A DNA stretch of 43,795 nt from contig CAYQMI010000019.1 in NCBI GenBank assembly GCA_964418575.1, forward strand, positions 1-43,795, given 5' to 3'. The translations under genes and the position numbers were made by a program. The DNA is from Glaciecola sp964418575. Its GTDB lineage: Bacteria; Pseudomonadota; Gammaproteobacteria; Enterobacterales; Alteromonadaceae. Within the stretch, counting starts at the first letter, position 1, and the number at the start of each line of letters is the position of its first letter. The notes under the pieces were generated by a model, which saw nothing but the letters and a program-made list of their open reading frames with translations, had not been told where the DNA came from and made no database searches. Below, piece after piece: positions 25,875-34,744 of the stretch.

Positions 25875-26483
25875 CTAGGGTAGATTCTTTAATACGGTGA
25901 TAAGTGTGCGCGCTATTTGCTCAAGCTTTTGTCCAGAGTCCATGGCCATTTTTCGCATTGATGAAAACGCGGCTTCTTCGCTCAGGCCTTGTTTTTTCAT
26001 TAATAAGCGCTTAGCTTCATCAACGACTTTGCGTGATTCAAGCTCATGTTGCGTGCTTTGCAAAGCGCTTTTTATCGCTTGAAACTCTTCAAACCTTGCT
26101 ACCGCAGCATCTAGAATTGACCTTACTCGCACTGGATCTACTTCTCCGGTGACATAAGCACTCACACCCGATTTTACCGAACGGGTAATGGTGTCGGAGT
26201 CTTGGGTTTCAGAGAACATCACTATCGGTTTTGGATTAACGCTTGAAAGTAAATGTAGGCTATCGAGCACATCCCTATCGGGTGACTCAATATCAATCAC
26301 AATCATATCGGGCTTGAGTTGGTCAACTTGTTTCAGCAAAGACATTCCGGAACTGACTAAGTGCGCGACTCTGTAGCGAGACAAGCCAAGCGCTTCGGTT
26401 ATTGCATTCGCGCGTTCAAGATTATCATCTACTAGTAAGATATTCAGAATGGCCGGACTACCGCTAGTTTGATCAGAAGGCAT
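25875..26483 (-). CDS. nasT: ANTAR antiterminator NasT
   Basis: The protein has 202 residues. A receiver domain (ILLVDD, acidic D19-D20, candidate phospho-site D64 in VIDIESP) is followed by a short coiled linker and a C-terminal ANTAR helical domain (about 150-200: EAKRLLMKKQGLSEEAAFSSMRKMA). ANTAR domains bind paired hexaloop hairpins in nascent RNA and prevent termination. Its likely targets are the two leaders at 24385-24461 and 34539-34610. Whether it is phosphorylated is unclear; NasT proteins usually respond to NasS binding rather than to a kinase, and no kinase is encoded here. Confidence 0.93.
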   Translation of the reverse strand: MPSDQTSGSPAILNILLVDDNLERANAITEALGLSRYRVAHLVSSGMSLLKQVDQLKPDMIVIDIESPDRDVLDSLHLLSSVNPKPIVMFSETQDSDTITRSVKSGVSAYVTGEVDPVRVRSILDAAVARFEEFQAIKSALQSTQHELESRKVVDEAKRLLMKKQGLSEEAAFSSMRKMAMDSGQKLEQIARTLITVLKNLP

Positions 26484-26604
26484 GGTATTTCACATACACA
26501 ATAGAAGCGGCTCGTAGTTCAATCGCTGGTGTAGGATTTTCATCTAAAAAAAGGTGTCGCGAAAGCATGTATCTTAATAGTAAAAGTGCAAGTGAATTTA
26601 GTTT

Positions 26605-26621
26605 TGCAAAGACTTTGCCAA
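26605..26621 (-). promoter_or_regulatory. Candidate sigma-54 promoter for nasT-nasS
   Basis: TTGGCAAAGTCTTTGCA carries GG (26619-26618) and GC (26607-26606) with exactly 10 bases between, and TTTGC at -12. It is also a small palindrome (GCAAAG-t-CTTTGC), so coincidence is harder to exclude than for the nrtA promoter. It lies about 120 bases before nasT. Confidence 0.5.
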
Positions 26622-26649
26622 CAATAGGCTTTTTGTATTGCTAAGCAGA

Positions 26650-27735
26650 TTATCTAAACAGCTTCTCTTTTGTTCTGCCATTCCACATGGCTTTAGCCGC
26701 TTCTTTCGCCTTGCTAGGTGTTGAGTCCTTCATGAGGATCAAAATAATTGCAAGTGTGCCCACAACTGCATTTTCACCATAAGTGTGCGTAACTGTTCCG
26801 TTAAAGAGCTTTTTCATCACTTCGATATCTAGCGATTTATCTTTGAGCGTCCACCTTATAGAGCTGTCAAAACCAAAGCTCTTTGTTTCCGTGCCGCGAT
26901 TAATACAAAGCTGCGTATCCGCACTAGCATTATATTCTGGCTCCCCCCCTTCTCCTCTAAAACACAGTGTATTTTGGTCGGATAAACGTTGAGATACATA
27001 CATGTGCCTGTCATCAACATGTTTATGATGTACACCTTGCAAAGAGTAGCTTGCACAGCTTGGGTTAAGTAAGCGCGCCAATGTATTTGCACAGCTTCGT
27101 AAGCCAAAAAGCTCTCTTAATTGAATGATTCGGCTTAGCTTTGGATGCAGCTGCTTTAAATCTACATGACAAAAATGGCTTGATGCAAGCTGCTGTTTTG
27201 CATCACTTGCACTGCTGCATGTAACAACACCTAGCTGGGTGAGTGCGTGCTGCGCATATAGCCTTTGTGACTGAGGCTCTGCAGTAGAATGAAGCATAAT
27301 GCTCACGCCTTGTTGAGCAAGCACTGCCAGTGCCAGCAAATAAAAAGGTAACTGCCGACGTTTACCCGCGTAAGCACTTACATCGAGGTCTACATTCAAG
27401 TCTTTGAATTCGCTTACTACAGTTTCGCGACAGGCTTGAGTAAAACCAGCAATTTCATCGACGCTTTCTTCGCGCACTCTCAACAACATCAAAAATGCGC
27501 CTTCCTGCTCAGGGTACACCTTGCCCTCAAGCATGAGTTTCATTGCTCGATAGGCTTGCACCTGCGAAAGCATTTTCCCTGTGCGCTGGCCGCGCCCGAT
27601 AATTTGGATATAGCCGGCAAATTCTGCAATATCGCTGCTACACAGGTTTGTTGTATTGCTAAGCACCATATCGTTTTGCGCGTTTAAATCAGTTAAATTC
27701 ATAGCGAGTGCTTGTCCATAATCCGCGTTTAGCAT
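26650..27735 (-). CDS. TrpD2/YbiB-like glycosyltransferase-family protein in the nitrate operon
   Basis: This 361-residue protein belongs to the anthranilate phosphoribosyltransferase-fold family (YbiB/TrpD2 branch). Seen: IIGRGQRTGKMLS, a helical N-terminal domain with EQEGAFLMLLRVREES, KRRQLPFYLLALAVLAQQGV and FGLRSCANTLARLLNP. I do not see the GTGGD-type phosphate loop of true TrpD, so it probably does not use PRPP in the usual way; YbiB of E. coli binds nucleic acid. Its ATG lies inside the last codons of cobA, so it is translationally coupled to the nitrate operon. Its role in nitrate assimilation is unknown to me. Confidence 0.75.
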   Translation of the reverse strand: MLNADYGQALAMNLTDLNAQNDMVLSNTTNLCSSDIAEFAGYIQIIGRGQRTGKMLSQVQAYRAMKLMLEGKVYPEQEGAFLMLLRVREESVDEIAGFTQACRETVVSEFKDLNVDLDVSAYAGKRRQLPFYLLALAVLAQQGVSIMLHSTAEPQSQRLYAQHALTQLGVVTCSSASDAKQQLASSHFCHVDLKQLHPKLSRIIQLRELFGLRSCANTLARLLNPSCASYSLQGVHHKHVDDRHMYVSQRLSDQNTLCFRGEGGEPEYNASADTQLCINRGTETKSFGFDSSIRWTLKDKSLDIEVMKKLFNGTVTHTYGENAVVGTLAIILILMKDSTPSKAKEAAKAMWNGRTKEKLFR

Positions 27736-28691
27736 TTCGATACACTTCTGCTTAGCCCTTGCTGGCCGAGTATATTGAATTGCGTGACATTGGCACGCTT
27801 GCTTACTACCTCACCCACTATGATCACGGCCGGCCCGGCTAATGCGGCACGCCCCGCTTGTTCGCAAATATTAGACAAGCTGCCCTCTACCACAATTTGC
27901 TCTGGGCTGGTGGCATTGTCGATAAGCGCAATTGGTGTGTCGGATGATGCGCCATGCGCAATTAATTGCTCGCTAATCATGTTCAAGCGCCCTAAACCCA
28001 TGTAAAAAACGAGGGTTTGATGACTTAAGGATTGCACCAAATTATCCCACCTAGGCTGCTGCTCTGCAGATTTCATTGTAGCGGTAACAAAGCGCAGAGA
28101 ATCCGCACAATTTCTATGAGTTAAAGGTATGCCGCTTGCTGCTGATGCGCCACTTGCTGCCGTAATTCCGGGAACAATGCTAAAGGAAATATTGTTTGTT
28201 TTAAGTGCGTCGGTCTCTTCTGCTGTTCGGGCGAAAATTGCTGGATCGCCGCCTTTTAAACGCACGACACGGTTGCCAGCAAGCGCTAGCTCAACCATTC
28301 TGTCGCAAATTTTTGCTTGCGGCACAGAATGTCTGCCTGCCCTTTTACCAACAAATTCAATTTTTGTATGTTTAGGGATTAAGTCGAGTATGTCTTTACT
28401 TACTAGCCAGTCGAACAATACAACATCTGCTTGAGCCAAAGCTTTAACTGCTTTTATTGTTAAGAGATCTGGATCGCCAGGTCCTGCGCCCACTAACACC
28501 ACACGCCCAATTCCTTCTTTTTTAGGGCTTGCAGGCTTATTTTGCAGGTAAGATAAATGCGTGCTGCTTTGCCCATTGAAAAGCAGGTCATCTACGAGTG
28601 TTGCATTTCGCCTAATGCGTTTAAAAACACTGAATATACCGCTTAGTACGCTGGGCATTGCATCTAATTTTACTAAAAACGATAAGCTCAT
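27729..28691 (-). CDS. cobA: Uroporphyrinogen-III C-methyltransferase (siroheme branch)
   Basis: The protein has 320 residues. The SAM-dependent methyltransferase core begins near residue 63 (VVLVGAGPGDPDLLTIKA), with VVRLKGGDPAIFARTAEE, GITAASGASA and PLTHR. It methylates uroporphyrinogen III toward precorrin-2, the siroheme precursor required by NirB. About 60 residues precede the normal start of the family and I recognise no domain in them; GGAG before the ATG at 28691 supports the long form. It sits 3 bases after nasA. No CysG-type oxidase/ferrochelatase is fused, so those steps must be encoded elsewhere. It could equally be named nirE. Confidence 0.92.
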   Translation of the reverse strand: MSLSFLVKLDAMPSVLSGIFSVFKRIRRNATLVDDLLFNGQSSTHLSYLQNKPASPKKEGIGRVVLVGAGPGDPDLLTIKAVKALAQADVVLFDWLVSKDILDLIPKHTKIEFVGKRAGRHSVPQAKICDRMVELALAGNRVVRLKGGDPAIFARTAEETDALKTNNISFSIVPGITAASGASAASGIPLTHRNCADSLRFVTATMKSAEQQPRWDNLVQSLSHQTLVFYMGLGRLNMISEQLIAHGASSDTPIALIDNATSPEQIVVEGSLSNICEQAGRAALAGPAVIIVGEVVSKRANVTQFNILGQQGLSRSVSKC

Positions 28692-28694
28692 AGC

Positions 28695-31496
28695 TTAAAT
28701 CTCCACGGTAATTTCAATTCTTTCATGCTCGCTCTTAGGCGCTGCATGCTGTTTAATTAATTGCTTAATTTCTGATTTACAAGAGCCGCAGTTGGTCCCG
28801 CACTTTAGCTCACTGCCTAAGTCTGACACGCTATCAAGGCCTCGTTTAATTGCATCGACAATGGTGTTTTCGTGCACAGCAAAACAACTGCAGACTCGCT
28901 TACCTTTAGCAAAATCGCTGTCTGTTTGGTTGTGCATGAGTTTATGAATAACCTCTGCTTCTAGCTGACTTTGTCCAAAAAGATGATTTAACCAGTTGGA
29001 TTGCGCCTCAGGCTGAGTACTAACAACTTGGCAAAAAACCGCCAAACTAGCGCCATTCATCGCGAGCCACTGTCGAGAGTTTGAGAGTCGATAGTCGCAA
29101 GAAAAGGTTTCGTGCTTGCTTGCTAATTGTAAAGCAACTAAATCCGTCCACTGGCTAAACACGTCCAGATTAAAACTAGACCCGCTTTTGCTATCAAATA
29201 TTGCAAGGCGATATGCCCAGGCATTTTCAAGCTTCATGATCACGTAGTAGTCAGACAGCTTATTCAACACCGCTGTCGAGAGTGACTGCTTTGAATAAAG
29301 CATCATTTGCATCTTAGGTTTTACAGTCGAGAGAGAGACTGCAGCATGTTTGAGCTCTGGCTGACCAGATACGGGGTCTACCGCACTGGTAAATAAAGCA
29401 GCCAAGTTCACATGAGAGCTAAAGGTTTTACTCCAATGGATAGGACAAAAAAGCTCGCCTTTTCGCTGCTTGCTATCTATTTTAACCGGCACAATCACCG
29501 GAGCATGTTGAGAGGCCGCATTTACTTTGCTGTGAAGCGCAACTAGGTCTTTGTCTTGTAACTTGTAATAGCTGGCATCTGCCGGATGAATATACACGTA
29601 GGCCTGTTCAACATGTTGATGAAGTTTGGCGGCATTTCCTGTGCGGGTCATTGTGTGCCACTGGTCGCGCATACGGCCAGTATTTAAGATTAAAGGATAC
29701 TGAGTACTGCTTAACTGCTGCGGCAAACTTGGGCTAATTGCAATGAAGTTAGCTCGCCCCGAGGGCGTAAAAAAGCGAGCATCTGAAAACATTCTCTTGG
29801 TACCTTGAGGCGATTTTGTAGTGACCGGCCATTGAATTGGACTAAGTAAATCAAAGGCTGCTTTATCAAGCTTTGATAACTCGCTTAAATCTAAGTCACG
29901 CTGCCCGTCATTTTCAAAGCCAGTCAGTGCTGCATGCTCACAAAAAATTTCACCTGTATGCTGGTAACTAAAGGCCTTAGCAAAACCTAAACGTTTAGCG
30001 ACCCCGCATATTATCTTCCAGTCGGGCATCGCCTCTTTATATGGAGTAAGTAAAGCTCGCTGTCGAGATATCATGCGCTCTGAATTGGTAACGGTACCGT
30101 CTTTTTCAGACCAGCCACACGCGGGTAAGCTAATACTTGCAAAAGCCAAAGTATCGTTTTTATCTACCACTTCACTTACGACTACGTGAGGACAGTTTGC
30201 TAGCGCTTTTTCAATAGCATTGCGGTTGGGCATGCTGACTACTGGGTTGGTGCCCATGATCCACACAAACTTAATCTTGCCTTGTGTAATCGCATCAAAC
30301 ATATCTACCGCTTTGAGTCCTTGTTTACTCACTATATTAGGCGCTTGCCAAAATCGTTCTACAAGGCTACGGTGCTCTGGATTTTCGATATCCATATGAG
30401 CTGCTAGCATGTTCGCTAGTCCGCCAACTTCTCGGCCACCCATTGCATTTGGCTGACCAGTGATAGAAAACGGACCGCTACCAACCTTGCCTATTTTGCC
30501 GCTCGCTAAGTGGCAATTAATAATACTGTTCGCTTTATCAACGCCGGAGGTTGATTGGTTCACACCCATCGAATAAAAAGAAATGCTTGAGGCTGAGTTG
30601 ATAAATAGCGTGTAAAAACGCTGCAGCACTTGTTCAGGTACATCGCAATGCTTGGCTACGCAGGCCAAATCGGCAGAAATGGCTTGTGCTATGGCTTGCT
30701 CAAAACCTTGGGTATGCGTGGCAATGTAATCATCATCAAGTGCCCCATTTTCTGACATAAAACGAAGTAAACCATTAAATAACCATGCATCACTACCTGG
30801 GCGAATAGCTAAATGCAGGTCGCTTTCGCTGGCGGTCGCGCTCATGCGTGGGTCAACACACACGGTTTTCATATTCGGGTTTTTAGCTTTCGCCGCCTGT
30901 ATTTGCTGGTATAAAACCGGATGAGTCCAAGCTGCATTAGAGCCTACAAAAACAATCAAATCAGTTGTTGAAAGGTCATCATAGCAACACGGCACTGTAT
31001 CGCTGCCAAATGCTCGCTTGTATGCCGAAACAGCAGACGACATACAAAGTCTTGAGTTGGTATCTACATTGGCACTGCCAATAAATCCCTTCAGCAGTTT
31101 ATTGGCAACATAGTAATCTTCAGTGAGCAGTTGCCCCGACAAATAAAACGCAATTGCCTCAGGCCCATGCTCTTTTACAACATCGCTAATATTTGCGGCG
31201 ACTTCATCTAATGCTTCGCTCCAAGATACTTGTTGCCCATTTATTTGTGGATGTGCGAGCCGCCCACTGCTGGTGTTTGTGTCTAGCAGATGCGTGCCTT
31301 TTACGCATAATTTACCGCAGTTTGCTGGATGCTTTGCGTCTCCCGACAAATCTAGCAGCGTTTCGTTAAGTTGATATTCGTTAGTGTTGGCCTGATGCCT
31401 ATGCATGCTTTGCCTGCTAACACTTACACCGCACCCCACGCCGCAATATGGGCATGTGGTGTCGATTTGTGAGTCAACAACGCTTAGCTTTTTCAT
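28695..31496 (-). CDS. nasA: Assimilatory nitrate reductase, molybdopterin subunit
   Basis: The protein has 933 residues. The N-terminal [4Fe-4S] ligands are C15, C18, C22 (TCPYCGVGC) and C64 (KLCVKG). C151 in NSRLCMSS is the expected molybdenum ligand, and Mo-bis-MGD binding segments follow (GTNPVVSMPN, NTGRMRDQWHTMTRT). The C-terminal BFD-like [2Fe-2S] domain (CSCF, then CGTNCGSC) is typical of proteobacterial NasA. There is no signal peptide or Tat motif, so it is cytoplasmic. It reduces nitrate to nitrite. The start overlaps the nirD stop as ATGA. The cofactor needs MobA, encoded divergently beside nirB. Confidence 0.96.
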   Translation of the reverse strand: MKKLSVVDSQIDTTCPYCGVGCGVSVSRQSMHRHQANTNEYQLNETLLDLSGDAKHPANCGKLCVKGTHLLDTNTSSGRLAHPQINGQQVSWSEALDEVAANISDVVKEHGPEAIAFYLSGQLLTEDYYVANKLLKGFIGSANVDTNSRLCMSSAVSAYKRAFGSDTVPCCYDDLSTTDLIVFVGSNAAWTHPVLYQQIQAAKAKNPNMKTVCVDPRMSATASESDLHLAIRPGSDAWLFNGLLRFMSENGALDDDYIATHTQGFEQAIAQAISADLACVAKHCDVPEQVLQRFYTLFINSASSISFYSMGVNQSTSGVDKANSIINCHLASGKIGKVGSGPFSITGQPNAMGGREVGGLANMLAAHMDIENPEHRSLVERFWQAPNIVSKQGLKAVDMFDAITQGKIKFVWIMGTNPVVSMPNRNAIEKALANCPHVVVSEVVDKNDTLAFASISLPACGWSEKDGTVTNSERMISRQRALLTPYKEAMPDWKIICGVAKRLGFAKAFSYQHTGEIFCEHAALTGFENDGQRDLDLSELSKLDKAAFDLLSPIQWPVTTKSPQGTKRMFSDARFFTPSGRANFIAISPSLPQQLSSTQYPLILNTGRMRDQWHTMTRTGNAAKLHQHVEQAYVYIHPADASYYKLQDKDLVALHSKVNAASQHAPVIVPVKIDSKQRKGELFCPIHWSKTFSSHVNLAALFTSAVDPVSGQPELKHAAVSLSTVKPKMQMMLYSKQSLSTAVLNKLSDYYVIMKLENAWAYRLAIFDSKSGSSFNLDVFSQWTDLVALQLASKHETFSCDYRLSNSRQWLAMNGASLAVFCQVVSTQPEAQSNWLNHLFGQSQLEAEVIHKLMHNQTDSDFAKGKRVCSCFAVHENTIVDAIKRGLDSVSDLGSELKCGTNCGSCKSEIKQLIKQHAAPKSEHERIEITVEI

Positions 31497-31951
31497 ATTA
31501 ATGAGTGGCGGTCGCTAATTGAGTCTGCTGCTTGCGAGCCTGCTGTAAAGGCAATAAATAGCTGATTGTCTTCTATGCGAGTAGCAAAGGCCGATAAAGA
31601 CACATCCTCTTGCTCAATACACTGACCGCTACTTAGCACAAAATGCTGTTTGTAAAGCGGTGAGGCAACAACTGCTTCTCCATCAATAGAGCCGGTCATT
31701 CCTCTCGATATCACGTTAGCTTTGCCTATTGGGTCAAAGTTACTCACCGCATAGACTGTTAAATTGTTATCGTTAGCGTCGCTAAGATTGTCGAATGCAA
31801 AAATAGCGATCTGAGTGTTTTCAATAAGGGCGCAAACACCAGAGTTGATAACTAAGTCAGAAACGGGGCAAACGCGATGCCATTTTAGATCAGCGCCGCT
31901 TTGTTGCTGCTTACTCTTGCTGACTTGTTGAGAAAATTGGACGTTTTGCAT
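31493..31951 (-). CDS. nirD: Nitrite reductase small subunit
   Basis: This 152-residue Rieske-fold NirD (WHRVCPVSDL, IAIFAFDN, VYAVSNFDPIGKANVISRGM, VASPLYKQHF) lacks the Rieske CxH pairs, as NirD proteins do. It is longer than the usual 105-120 residues, with about 20 extra N-terminal residues and a longer C-terminus. AGGAGCTTAAG precedes the ATG. It partners NirB. Confidence 0.93.
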   Translation of the reverse strand: MQNVQFSQQVSKSKQQQSGADLKWHRVCPVSDLVINSGVCALIENTQIAIFAFDNLSDANDNNLTVYAVSNFDPIGKANVISRGMTGSIDGEAVVASPLYKQHFVLSSGQCIEQEDVSLSAFATRIEDNQLFIAFTAGSQAADSISDRHSLI

Positions 31952-31960
31952 CTTAAGCTC

Positions 31961-34501
31961 CTATAGCAATTCTTTAACGGTGATATTTTGCGCTTTCTCA
32001 GCTTCGGTCGCTGGGCGCACCTGACCACGCTGCTCAACAAACAGCTGATAACTGTCTTTCGCATCGCTGTTAACAAACTGACGAAAACGCTTGCGGGCTG
32101 ATGGGGATTGCACCACGCTCTTCCATTCGCATTGATAGGTATCCACAACGCTTTGCATGTGTTCCTCAAGAGACTGATTAATGCCAAGCGCATCGTTTAT
32201 AATCACATCTTGTAAATATGCTAGGCCACCTTCCATATTATCCATCCACACCGATGTGCGCTGCAGGCGGTCCGCCGTTTTGACATAAAACGATAGAATG
32301 CGGTCGATATAAGTTACTAGGCTTTGGTAATCGAGGTCGGTGGCAAATAAATCGGCATGTCGCGGCTTCATGCCGCCATTGCCACACACATATAAGTTGT
32401 AACCTTTCTCTGTAGCGATAATACCGATGTCTTTACTTTGCGCCTCTGCGCACTCGCGGGTACAGCCTGATACCGCCATTTTTAATTTGTGCGGAGAACG
32501 CAAGCCTTTGTAACGGTTCTCGATATCAATTGCCGCCCCAACTGAATCTTGCACACCATAACGACACCAAGTGCTTCCAACACAAGACTTTACGGTACGT
32601 AGGCCTTTGGCATAGGCATGTCCTGTTTCAAAACCACCGTCAATCAGAGCCGACCAGATATCGGGCAAGTCTTGCACGCTAGCGCCAAATAAATCGATAC
32701 GCTGTCCACCGGTAACCTTTGTGTAGAGACCATAATCTTTGGCGACTTTACCGAGTAGCATAAGCTGATCGGGAGTGATTTCGCCTGCTGGAACGCGAGG
32801 AACCACCGAGTATGTGCCGTCTTTTTGCATGTTAGCCAAAAACGTATCGTTGGTATCTTGTAAACCTACGTGCTGCTCGGCCAACACAAAATCGTTGTAC
32901 AAAGAGGCAAATATTGAGCCTGCCGCTGGTTTACAAACATCGCATCCCAAACCCTTGCCATGTTTTTTAAGCAAGCTAGGGAAGTCTTTGATTTGTTCAA
33001 CCTGAATGATGTGAAAAAGTGCTTGGCGTGAATATGCAAAATGCTCGCAAATATCAGATTTTACCGCAACACCCCGTTTAGCAAGCTCTGTGTCAACCAC
33101 GTTTTTAAGAAGAGAAGCACAGCCGCCGCAACCTGAACTTGCCTTAGTACAAGTTTTTACCTCACCCAAGGTGCAGTTTCCGCTTTCAATAGATGCAACC
33201 ACATCACCCTTGCTAACATTGTGGCAAGAACATATTGTTGCGGCATCGGGTAATGCATCAGCACCAAGCTGGGTGCTTTCACCCGCACTTGGCAAAATTA
33301 AACTCTCTGGATATTCTGGCAAATCTATCGCGTTAAGCGCATATTGTAATAAGGTGTCGTAGTCAGATGTGTCTCCCACTAAAACGGCGCCAATCAACTT
33401 GTTCTGTGTAGGCTCTATTACCATTTTTTTGTAGATGCCCTTTGGCTGGTTTTCGTAGGTGTAGACTTGTGCACCGGAGGTTTTTGCATGAGCATCGCCA
33501 ATGGAACCAACCTCCAGGCCCATTAACTTAAGTTTTGTGCTCATATCTGCACCAGTAAACCGCTCCTCTTTGCCTAAAATATGCGACACTGCGGCTCTCG
33601 CCATGGTGTATCCGGGAGCAACCAAACCAAAAATGCGATTTTGCCAAAGTGCGCATTCACCAACTGCGTAAATATCTTTTTCTGAGGTAATGCAATTATC
33701 ATCAATTACAATACCGCCTCGTTCTCCAACGGCAATATCAAATTGTTTGGCTAAACTATCGGATGGGCGAATACCGGCAGAAAACAAGATCATGTCAGTT
33801 TCAAGGTGTGAACCATCGGCAAAAATCATGCGGTAGCGGCTTTTTTCACCCTTTACAATTTCTGTAGTGGCTTTATCGCAGTGAACGTGAACGCCTAAAT
33901 CTGCTATTTTGTCTTTGAGCACTGCAGAGCCTGCGGCGTCGAGCTGCACGGCCATAAGCTGCGGAGCAAATTCAACAACATGAGTTTCGAGTCCAGCTTC
34001 TTTTAATGCATTGGCAGCTTCAAGCCCTAATAAACCACCCCCTACTACCACGCCAGTTTTACTGAGCTTGGCTGAGGCTTCTATGGCGTATAGGTCTTCT
34101 ATTGTGCGGTATACCAAACAATGCTCTTGGTCATTTCCTGGAATTGGCGGTACAAAAGGATAAGAGCCAGTCGCCATGACAAGCTTTTGATAGCCATAGG
34201 TGCGGCCAGCTTTTGTGGTAACACTTTTGTTTTGTTTATCAATCTGCTCTACCCAAGCGTTTAGCTCAACTTGGATATTCAGTTGCTGATAAAAAGCTTC
34301 GCTGGTGAGAGATAGATCGTCTGCACTTTTACCTTGAAAAAATTCGGACAGGTGAACACGATCGTAGGCTAAATTGGCTTCGCCGCAAAGCACGCGTATG
34401 CTCAGCGCTTTGTTCTGGGCGCGCAATTGCTCTACAAAATGGTGGCCCACCATGCCGTTGCCAATAACCAAAATATCGCTACGCACTATTTCACTGTTCA
34501 T
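31961..34501 (-). CDS. nirB: NADH-dependent nitrite reductase large subunit
   Basis: The protein has 846 residues. Domains in order: FAD/NAD(P) reductase (ILVIGNGMVGHHF; GVVVGGGLLGLEAANAL near 150), a BFD-like [2Fe-2S] domain (CSCHNVSKGDVV, SGCGGC), ferredoxin-like repeats, and the siroheme-[4Fe-4S] domain (SCVGSTWCRYG, SGCTRECAEAQ). It reduces nitrite to ammonium in the cytoplasm. AGAGGCAGTT precedes the ATG. It is the first gene of the nirBD-nasA-cobA transcript, behind an ANTAR-type leader. Confidence 0.97.
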   Translation of the reverse strand: MNSEIVRSDILVIGNGMVGHHFVEQLRAQNKALSIRVLCGEANLAYDRVHLSEFFQGKSADDLSLTSEAFYQQLNIQVELNAWVEQIDKQNKSVTTKAGRTYGYQKLVMATGSYPFVPPIPGNDQEHCLVYRTIEDLYAIEASAKLSKTGVVVGGGLLGLEAANALKEAGLETHVVEFAPQLMAVQLDAAGSAVLKDKIADLGVHVHCDKATTEIVKGEKSRYRMIFADGSHLETDMILFSAGIRPSDSLAKQFDIAVGERGGIVIDDNCITSEKDIYAVGECALWQNRIFGLVAPGYTMARAAVSHILGKEERFTGADMSTKLKLMGLEVGSIGDAHAKTSGAQVYTYENQPKGIYKKMVIEPTQNKLIGAVLVGDTSDYDTLLQYALNAIDLPEYPESLILPSAGESTQLGADALPDAATICSCHNVSKGDVVASIESGNCTLGEVKTCTKASSGCGGCASLLKNVVDTELAKRGVAVKSDICEHFAYSRQALFHIIQVEQIKDFPSLLKKHGKGLGCDVCKPAAGSIFASLYNDFVLAEQHVGLQDTNDTFLANMQKDGTYSVVPRVPAGEITPDQLMLLGKVAKDYGLYTKVTGGQRIDLFGASVQDLPDIWSALIDGGFETGHAYAKGLRTVKSCVGSTWCRYGVQDSVGAAIDIENRYKGLRSPHKLKMAVSGCTRECAEAQSKDIGIIATEKGYNLYVCGNGGMKPRHADLFATDLDYQSLVTYIDRILSFYVKTADRLQRTSVWMDNMEGGLAYLQDVIINDALGINQSLEEHMQSVVDTYQCEWKSVVQSPSARKRFRQFVNSDAKDSYQLFVEQRGQVRPATEAEKAQNITVKELL

Positions 34502-34538
34502 AACTGCCTCTTTGTTTGCTGTTTACATGTTGTTTGGC

Positions 34539-34573
34539 AAAAAAAAACCCACGTGTACCGAAGTACACGTGGG
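34539..34573 (-). terminator. Leader terminator of the nirBD-nasA transcript
   Basis: On the minus strand an 11-bp perfect stem CCCACGTGTAC/GTACACGTGGG closes on a TTCG tetraloop (34573-34548) and is followed by nine T (34547-34539). It lies about 37 bases before nirB, so readthrough is required for expression. Confidence 0.93.
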
Positions 34574-34610
34574 CATCTTTGCCTAGATTTAACTCCCCTG
34601 CTTTGGGAAG
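34572..34610 (-). promoter_or_regulatory. ANTAR-target tandem hairpins (P1/P2) in the nirB leader
   Basis: P1: CTTCCC-AAAGCA-GGGGAG (34610-34593). P2: GGC-AAAGAT-GCC (34583-34572). Both hexaloops have A1 and G4. The 3' arm of P2 overlaps the first bases of the terminator stem. The stretch GGCAAAG-NN-GCCCACG is shared with the nrtA leader. Confidence 0.85.
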
Positions 34611-34649
34611 AAAAATCAAATATGAATTTGTTTAGTCTAAGCATATGCA

Positions 34650-34666
34650 TACAATTATAGTGCCAT
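34650..34666 (-). promoter_or_regulatory. Sigma-54 type promoter for nirBD-nasA
   Basis: A perfect TGGCAC -24 element (34665-34660) is followed by TATAA and TTGT. GG is separated by 10 bases from GT, where the consensus has GC. An overlapping TATAAT could instead be a sigma-70 -10 box, but no good -35 accompanies it. Confidence 0.6.
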
Positions 34667-34727
34667 CGCTTTATACCTTTATAAAACAACAACTTAATTT
34701 CAAAGCATCTCAATCTGAGAAAAACCC

Positions 34728-34744
34728 TGCACCAATCAAGAGCG
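34728..34744. promoter_or_regulatory. Possible NtrC half-site upstream of nirB
   Basis: TGCACC-AATCA-AGAGCG has one perfect half of the NtrC dyad and a poor second half. It lies about 62 bases upstream of the sigma-54 element. It is weaker than the nrtA site. Confidence 0.4.
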
